From the NCBI RefSeq assembly GCF_002843385.1, contig NZ_MVDE01000039.1:1-48012 (forward strand): a stretch of DNA of 48,012 nucleotides, written 5' to 3'. Positions 43,622 to 48,012 of this stretch are shown in pieces; within the stretch, counting starts at the first letter, position 1; the number at the start of each line of letters is the position of its first letter. Origin of the DNA: Labilibaculum manganireducens. GTDB lineage: Bacteria; Bacteroidota; Bacteroidia; Bacteroidales; Marinifilaceae. The notes below the pieces were generated by a model. That model saw nothing but the letters and a program-made list of their open reading frames with translations, had not been told where the DNA came from and did not search any database. The translations under genes were made by a program, and so were the position numbers.

Positions 43622-44326
43622 TTATGCCGGATGTATTCTTTGAAAGAAACTCTGTTTGTAATTATTTCCAATTGGAATCGTACTCTTTTCCATGTGTACC
43701 ATGTTTCCTTCTATCGATTTAATTTTCGACAAGGATACGATGTAGGATTTGTGAATCCGGTAAAATTTATGCGATGGCAGTAAACGCTCAATTCCTTTCA
43801 GTGATTGATAAGTTACAACATGTCCTTCCTTTGTAAAAATCTTAACGTAATCGCCTAAAGCTTCAACATATAAAATTGAGTCGAGACTAATATTAATGGT
43901 TTTCTTATTAGCCTTAACAAAAATAAATTCCCGCTCGTCCTTATCTGTTTCCTGCGGTTCCGCCCCACCTCTCACTCTTTCCTCTGCCTTTTGAACCGCC
44001 TGTAAAAATCGCTCAAATGAAAAAGGTTTTTTCAGATAATCCAATACATTCAGCTCATAACTCTCCAAGGCATACTCCGTGTAAGCCGTGGTAATTACTA
44101 CCATGGGTGGATTTTTATAGGTTTTCAAAAAATTGATTCCGCTCAAACGAGGCATATTAATATCCAGAAAAATAAGATCGACCTCTTGCTCCTGCAAGAC
44201 TTCCATTGCCTCAATAGCATCGCTGCATTTCCCTTTCAGCTCAAGCCCTGGCAATTCAGAAATATATTTTTCCAAAACCCGCTGTGCCAACGGCTCATCA
44301 TCAACTATTAAACATTTCAACTTCAT
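43622..44326 (-). CDS. LytTR-family response regulator
   Basis: The 234-residue protein has a receiver domain at 1-115 with Asp9/Asp10 and phosphoacceptor Asp55 (DLIFLDINMPR), then a LytTR DNA-binding domain at about 130-234 (FIFVKANKKTINISLDSILYVEALGDYVKIF; HKFYRIHKSYIVSLSKIKSIEG). It starts 15 bases after the histidine kinase gene, so they form one operon and a cognate pair. Targets are unknown. LytTR systems in Bacteroidota often regulate a nearby or distant transporter. Confidence 0.95.
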   Translation of the reverse strand: MKLKCLIVDDEPLAQRVLEKYISELPGLELKGKCSDAIEAMEVLQEQEVDLIFLDINMPRLSGINFLKTYKNPPMVVITTAYTEYALESYELNVLDYLKKPFSFERFLQAVQKAEERVRGGAEPQETDKDEREFIFVKANKKTINISLDSILYVEALGDYVKIFTKEGHVVTYQSLKGIERLLPSHKFYRIHKSYIVSLSKIKSIEGNMVHMEKSTIPIGNNYKQSFFQRIHPA

Positions 44327-44341
44327 AGGATCTAAACTTAG

Positions 44342-45406
44342 TTAGGACAAATCAATTTGCAGGCTAATCTTAAAAAGGTTATTCTCATCTTTAATTTCCA
44401 GCCGGTGTTTTTCAGGATACAGTAACTCCAACCGACGAATTACATTTTTTATTCCAATACCACCATTCTTTTCATTCTCTTTATTCCAACCATTCTCCGA
44501 TCGGTTCTCTATTGACAATTCAATATGATTCTTATCTTCAAAATTAAAGAGAATATTTACAAAACCACCATTATTCCTTCCGTAAGAACCATGCTTAAAT
44601 GCATTTTCGATAAGAGGTTCAAACAAGAGAGGGGCAATTTTGCTTCTTGCTGCGTCACCTTTCACTTCCATTTTTACCGGAATACTATCATCCAATCTAA
44701 TTTTCTGTAAATCCAGATAATTCTTTATAAACTCCAGCTCTTTCTCCAACAAAACGTAACGATCATTGCAATCATACAAAATATACCGCATTAAATCGGA
44801 TAACTTCAACACCAAACCGGGCGCTTTATCCGACTTATCAAGCGTAAGAGAATAAATGTTATTTAGCGTGTTAAACAGAAAATGTGGATTTATCTGAGCC
44901 TTCAGTGCCTTCAGTTCTGCTTCCAGTTTCTCCTTTTCAATATCTTTTAATTGAAATGATAATTTTTGCAAAACAAACCACTCCCTCATTAAGGATAGAA
45001 AGCTGGTAACCCCAACATAAATAAATGTGAAAAATGCAAAATTGAACCATACAACAAAAGTCAACTCCTCAAAAAACTGTTCCCCCTGCACAAATCGTCC
45101 CAAAGGATAAACCAACAAAAAATCAATAAAAAAAGCCGCCAAAGAAATCACTCCCAACAAGGAAATAACATACAGAAAAAACCGCTGCCTCTTAAACAGC
45201 AATGGAATCAAAATAAGCAGATTAAAATAAACCGCCGCAGCAAAACACAGATTGAACACAAATGTCATTAAAACAGGTTCTAATCTTAGTATGTTTTTAA
45301 AATTACTTGCCACAAACATGGTGAACAACCAAAACGTAAAGGCAAGCACCCAAAACAATATATGATAAGCAATCCGACTAGGGGATATCTTTTTTATGTT
45401 AGTCAT
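44342..45406 (-). CDS. LytS-type sensor histidine kinase (His_kinase family)
   Basis: The 354-residue inner-membrane kinase has four hydrophobic helices (HILFWVLAFTFWLFTMFVA; LMTFVFNLCFAAAVYFNLLIL; FFLYVISLLGVISLAAFFIDFLLV; FVVWFNFAFFTFIYVGVTSFL). Then comes a short coiled coil and the His_kinase core ALKAQINPHFLFNTLNNIYSL with phosphorylated His175, followed by an HATPase_c domain (VPLLFEPLIENAFKHG-type N box written here as FEPLIENAFKHG, and GIGIKNVIRRLELLY). It lacks an extracellular sensor domain, so the signal is probably sensed in or near the membrane. The ATG at 45406 is used; a TTG 12 bases upstream would leave almost no leader after the predicted -7 box. Confidence 0.95.
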   Translation of the reverse strand: MTNIKKISPSRIAYHILFWVLAFTFWLFTMFVASNFKNILRLEPVLMTFVFNLCFAAAVYFNLLILIPLLFKRQRFFLYVISLLGVISLAAFFIDFLLVYPLGRFVQGEQFFEELTFVVWFNFAFFTFIYVGVTSFLSLMREWFVLQKLSFQLKDIEKEKLEAELKALKAQINPHFLFNTLNNIYSLTLDKSDKAPGLVLKLSDLMRYILYDCNDRYVLLEKELEFIKNYLDLQKIRLDDSIPVKMEVKGDAARSKIAPLLFEPLIENAFKHGSYGRNNGGFVNILFNFEDKNHIELSIENRSENGWNKENEKNGGIGIKNVIRRLELLYPEKHRLEIKDENNLFKISLQIDLS

Positions 45407-45428
45407 AAATATTCTCAACTATGATTTT

Positions 45429-45436
45429 CAAAATTA
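45429..45436 (-). promoter_or_regulatory. -7 box of the histidine kinase operon
   Basis: An exact TAATTTTG on minus, 22 bases before the kinase ATG, would start transcription near 45422. No matching TTTG at 19 bases upstream was found, so this is a partial promoter call. Confidence 0.35.
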
Positions 45437-45609
45437 AAGTAGAAAAGAATTAATCAGGAGTGAAAATTATTCGTTGTTACATGCAATTCTCCCGTTAAAA
45501 GGTGATAATTTTCAGATGTCTTACACCGAATAAGTAATGTTTTGATTTTGATATCTTTTTATGCTGTTGTAATATTGTAGTAAATACAAATTTAAATAAG
45601 GAACACTCT

Positions 45610-46245
45610 ATGTTTGCAAAAGATATTTTATTTTGGAATGTTGACACTCAATTTGATTTCATGAGTGCATCAGGGAAACTATACGTTCCTGGTGCTGAGC
45701 AAATTCAACCTACTCTAAAGCAAATAACTGCTTTTGCAAAAAGCAATAATATTCAGGTAGTTAATACTGCTGATTTTCATTATGCCAATTCAAAAGAATT
45801 GTCTGACACTCCTGATTTCGTTACAAGTTTTCCACCGCATTGTATGGCCAATACCTCCGGAGCCGAATACATGAGCGAAACAATACCAGAAACTCCATTT
45901 TCAGAAGTATTTTGGAATAGTAAGTATTCGGAGAAGGACATTCGTGATTTTATCATCAACCGAAATATTGTAATTCGAAAAGATGCTTTCGATGTATTTC
46001 AAGGAAATGAGAACACTAACGCAGTACTGGAACTAATTGCACCTAAAAAAGTTTTTGTGTATGGCGTTACAACCAATGTTTGCGTAGACTTTGCTGTTGT
46101 TGGTTTAGCCAAACGCGGCATTTCGGTTTACGTAATTGAGGACGCAATTAAAGAATTACCAAATATCCCCCTCCCCTTTTCCAAGTGGGATCAATTAAAG
46201 GTTAAAAGGATCACATTTGCGGAAATTGAAAAACACCTGAATTAA
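45610..46245 (+). CDS. Nicotinamidase-like cysteine hydrolase
   Basis: The 211-residue isochorismatase-superfamily protein has the catalytic triad Asp12 (WNVDTQFDF), Lys124 (VIRKDAF) and Cys158 (GVTTNVCVDFA). Metal ligands typical of nicotinamidase are also visible: Asp55 and His57 (TADFHYANS) and His77 (FPPHCMANTSGAEY; compare WPDHCVQGTxGAE). That points to nicotinamide deamidation to nicotinate for NAD recycling rather than to isochorismatase, although related amidases cannot be excluded. The protein is cytoplasmic. Its stop overlaps the convergent miaA stop by 4 bases, with no room for a terminator, so antisense read-through of each gene is likely. Confidence 0.85.
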   Translation: MFAKDILFWNVDTQFDFMSASGKLYVPGAEQIQPTLKQITAFAKSNNIQVVNTADFHYANSKELSDTPDFVTSFPPHCMANTSGAEYMSETIPETPFSEVFWNSKYSEKDIRDFIINRNIVIRKDAFDVFQGNENTNAVLELIAPKKVFVYGVTTNVCVDFAVVGLAKRGISVYVIEDAIKELPNIPLPFSKWDQLKVKRITFAEIEKHLN

Positions 46246-47156
46246 AGAGCAGCCAGTTCTTTTACTTTTTGCACTTTCTCCTCTAAAGGCATAAAACCAT
46301 CCAGCCAATGTATATTTGAGCCGCTGCGTTCCATTTTCCGAAACCAGGTCATTTGCCGTTTTGCAAATTGATGAATTGCCACCTCCAGACCACAGAACAT
46401 TTCATTGTAAGTTAGATCGCCAACAACATACTGTGTTAAAAATTTATATTCCAAACCATAATATATCAGATCTTCAGCCGAAACTCCCGATTGCATCAAA
46501 GCCTGAACTTCTTCAACCATTCCTGATTTTAGCCGCTCTTTTAAGCGCTGAGTAATTCTCTCCCGTCTAATTTCACGATCAAACTTAATTCCTATCAGCA
46601 ATGGATTCAGCTGCGGGTAATCCATTTCAATTTCCGGATGTGAAGCATAGTAACGTTCTATTTCAATCGCACGAATGGCTCTTTTTTGTGTTTCTAAATC
46701 GGAATTATTGTGTACTTCTTTGTAAGAACGAAGAATAACGCCTAGCTCATCCAAGGATTTATCAAGCATTGTATCCCGAAAGGCCTGATCTTTTGGAACG
46801 GCAATCAGCTTATAGCCTTTCAAGGCTGCCTCCAAATACATTCCCGTTCCTCCGCAAACAACAGGCATTTTCTTTTTTGCGGTAATCTGCTCAAAAGCCT
46901 TTACAAAATCCTGCTGAAATTCATAAACGTTGTATTTATAACCGGCATCAGCAATGTCAATCAAATGATAAGGAATTGGAGTTCCATCCAAAACATATTC
47001 ATCCAGATCTTTACCCGTACCCAAATCCATTCCACGGTAAATCTGACGCGAATCGGCACTAATGATTTCGCCGTTAAATTCCTTTGCCAACTTTACAGCC
47101 AGACTTGTTTTTCCGGTAGCGGTTGCTCCTAGTACAACTAATAGGTTATTCTGCAT
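46242..47156 (-). CDS. miaA: tRNA dimethylallyltransferase
   Basis: The 304-residue enzyme transfers dimethylallyl from DMAPP to N6 of A37 in tRNAs that read UNN codons. It has P-loop GATATGKT at 10-17, ISADSRQIYRGMDLGTGK, VVCGGTGMYLEAALKGY (catalytic region) and the C-terminal YYGLEYKFLTQY and KRQMTWFRK motifs. Full length. The ATG at 47156 fits the family N-terminus. It converges with the nicotinamidase-like gene, with a 4-base stop overlap. Codons UNN include those read by several tRNAs of the organism; none of the tRNAs in this window (Ser-GCU, Pro-UGG) is a UNN reader. Confidence 0.97.
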   Translation of the reverse strand: MQNNLLVVLGATATGKTSLAVKLAKEFNGEIISADSRQIYRGMDLGTGKDLDEYVLDGTPIPYHLIDIADAGYKYNVYEFQQDFVKAFEQITAKKKMPVVCGGTGMYLEAALKGYKLIAVPKDQAFRDTMLDKSLDELGVILRSYKEVHNNSDLETQKRAIRAIEIERYYASHPEIEMDYPQLNPLLIGIKFDREIRRERITQRLKERLKSGMVEEVQALMQSGVSAEDLIYYGLEYKFLTQYVVGDLTYNEMFCGLEVAIHQFAKRQMTWFRKMERSGSNIHWLDGFMPLEEKVQKVKELAAL

Positions 47157-47299
47157 CTTAAATATTTTTTCCGAACTTAAAACGATCCGTTTTTGTTTAT
47201 CCGGATAATGTTTATCTTACAATAAGACAAGACTGTGTATGTAAACTACGCAGTAAAATTACTTTAAGTTTTTTGAATTCACCAATAACTCTATTCAAT

Positions 47300-47872
47300 A
47301 TGACAAACCTAAGTGCATACAAACACAGTCTACTCCTTTTTATTCATCCTGAACAAACCTGGAAATCGATCGCAACTGAAGACCACAGCCCAAAACAATT
47401 ATTCTTAAGCCTTTTGCTCCCCTTACTATTCTTAATGGCCATTTGTAATTTTTCAGGTTATCAATTATTCGACCAAAATCCTTCTCAACACATTAATATG
47501 CACTTATTTTCGGCAAGTGCAACATTTTTATTTTCCATTCTATCCATCTACATTTCCACACTTCTTGTTAGTAAATTTGCACAATTCAAAGATAAAAAAG
47601 ATAGATTTAACCGAGCTTTCACTCTTGTTGGTTTCTCCTTTATCCCTGGTATTTTATTCAATTCACTGGCATTTTTAATTCCCACAATAAACTACCTGAC
47701 CATTTTAAGCCTTTTTAGCTTTTACATCCTATACAAAGGAATATCTCCCATACTATCTATTCCTGATGATAAAAAATCGGGTTATTTTACATTTATACTG
47801 ATTGGTTTACTTTCTATATATGCCGTTTTAGGAGCATTTTTTATTGGAATAGCCAGCCTTATGGGATTTTAA
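47300..47872 (+). CDS. Yip1-family membrane protein
   Basis: The 190-residue protein has a short N-terminal segment (LLLFIHPEQTWKSIATEDHSPKQLFL) and then five hydrophobic helices (LSLLLPLLFLMAICNFSGYQL; FLFSILSIYISTLLVSKFAQF; FTLVGFSFIPGILFNSLAFLIP; LSLFSFYILYKGISPILSIPDD; FTFILIGLLSIYAVLGAFFIGIASL). The P-E-x-(T/A)-W-xx-I start and the GFS(Y/F)xP helix are Yip1-like. Function in bacteria is unknown. The ATG at 47300 is preferred over a TTG 27 bases upstream. The 19-base 3'-flank element lies 14 bases after its stop. Confidence 0.8.
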   Translation: MTNLSAYKHSLLLFIHPEQTWKSIATEDHSPKQLFLSLLLPLLFLMAICNFSGYQLFDQNPSQHINMHLFSASATFLFSILSIYISTLLVSKFAQFKDKKDRFNRAFTLVGFSFIPGILFNSLAFLIPTINYLTILSLFSFYILYKGISPILSIPDDKKSGYFTFILIGLLSIYAVLGAFFIGIASLMGF

Positions 47873-47886
47873 TAAAATAGCTGTAA

Positions 47887-47905
47887 CAATAGTTCGTTAA
47901 GTTTT
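47887..47905 (+). repeat. 19-base 3'-flank element, copy 2 (after the Yip1-family gene)
   Basis: CAATAGTTCGTTAAGTTTT is identical to the element after porP (109-127 on minus), and both lie 14-18 bases after a stop codon in gene orientation. Bases on each side differ between copies. The remaining 107 bases of the window after it hold no recognised gene; an exact TAAGTTTG at 47944-47951 could be the -7 box of a gene beyond the window. Confidence 0.6.
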
Positions 47906-48012
47906 GACTTATAATGTTGAAAATGAGAAGAATAAGCAGTGTTTAAGTTTGGATAATCCCTTAAGAATCAGTATCTTAATGTTTGTTTTCGAAGCAATTA
48001 TTAAGTATGACT

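Overview
The window is AT-rich bacterial chromosome from a member of the Bacteroidota, most likely a marine, gliding-type or particle-attached member of the Marinilabiliales/Marinifilaceae (the phylum is firm, the family is inference). The evidence is a PorP/SprF-like protein beside a giant protein with a type IX secretion (T9SS) type B sorting domain, a DUF6261-like protein, the PD40/SPOR and TerB-ABC architectures typical of the phylum, and promoters of the Bacteroidota form TTTG-N19-TAnnTTTG. No prophage, insertion sequence, CRISPR array or rRNA operon is visible.

Layout. 1-13.9 kb (minus strand): a 4079-residue secreted Ig-repeat protein followed by its PorP/SprF partner; the giant protein contains a four-Ig block of about 368 residues repeated three times in tandem. 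13.9-16 kb: a proline-peptide aminopeptidase and an Lrp/AsnC regulator. 16.3-20.7 kb: a corrinoid island, with cobQ and a small P-loop ATPase on plus meeting a tetR-dus-cbiZ operon on minus tail to tail. 20.7-25 kb: an intergenic region with two small-transcript candidates, a TlpA-like thioredoxin, an orphan NtrC-type regulator, a small PepSY-like exported protein and a DoxX-type membrane pair. 25-28.9 kb: an M28 lipoprotein peptidase, L-serine dehydratase, and a tRNA operon (Ser-GCU and three identical Pro-UGG). 28.9-33 kb: an envelope/proteostasis operon (TPR-PD40-SPOR protein, clpS, nfeD, floA). 33.3-37.2 kb: bcp-recA and an S9 peptidase lipoprotein. 37.2-48 kb: a DUF6261-like protein, a DMT exporter, a TerB-ABCG transporter, a helical lipoprotein, a LytTR two-component system, a nicotinamidase-like hydrolase, miaA and a Yip1-family membrane protein.

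How the genes work together. CobQ and CbiZ both make cobyric acid, one from the a,c-diamide and one from salvaged cobinamides, so the corrinoid island is a junction of synthesis or late-step completion and remodelling. The giant adhesin-like protein and PorP/SprF form a cargo/partner pair for T9SS. The exported peptidases (M28, S9), serine dehydratase and the aminopeptidase suit a protein-degrading marine heterotroph.

The least expected signals are: an exact 19-base element placed 14-18 bases after the stop codons of two unrelated genes 47.7 kb apart (porP and the Yip1 gene), in the same orientation relative to each gene; a 34-codon ORF fitted exactly between tetR and dus; a terminator-ended small-RNA candidate near 21.1 kb; and the tandem four-Ig super-repeat. 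All were found by eye. Promoters based only on a -7 box are weak evidence in such AT-rich DNA.
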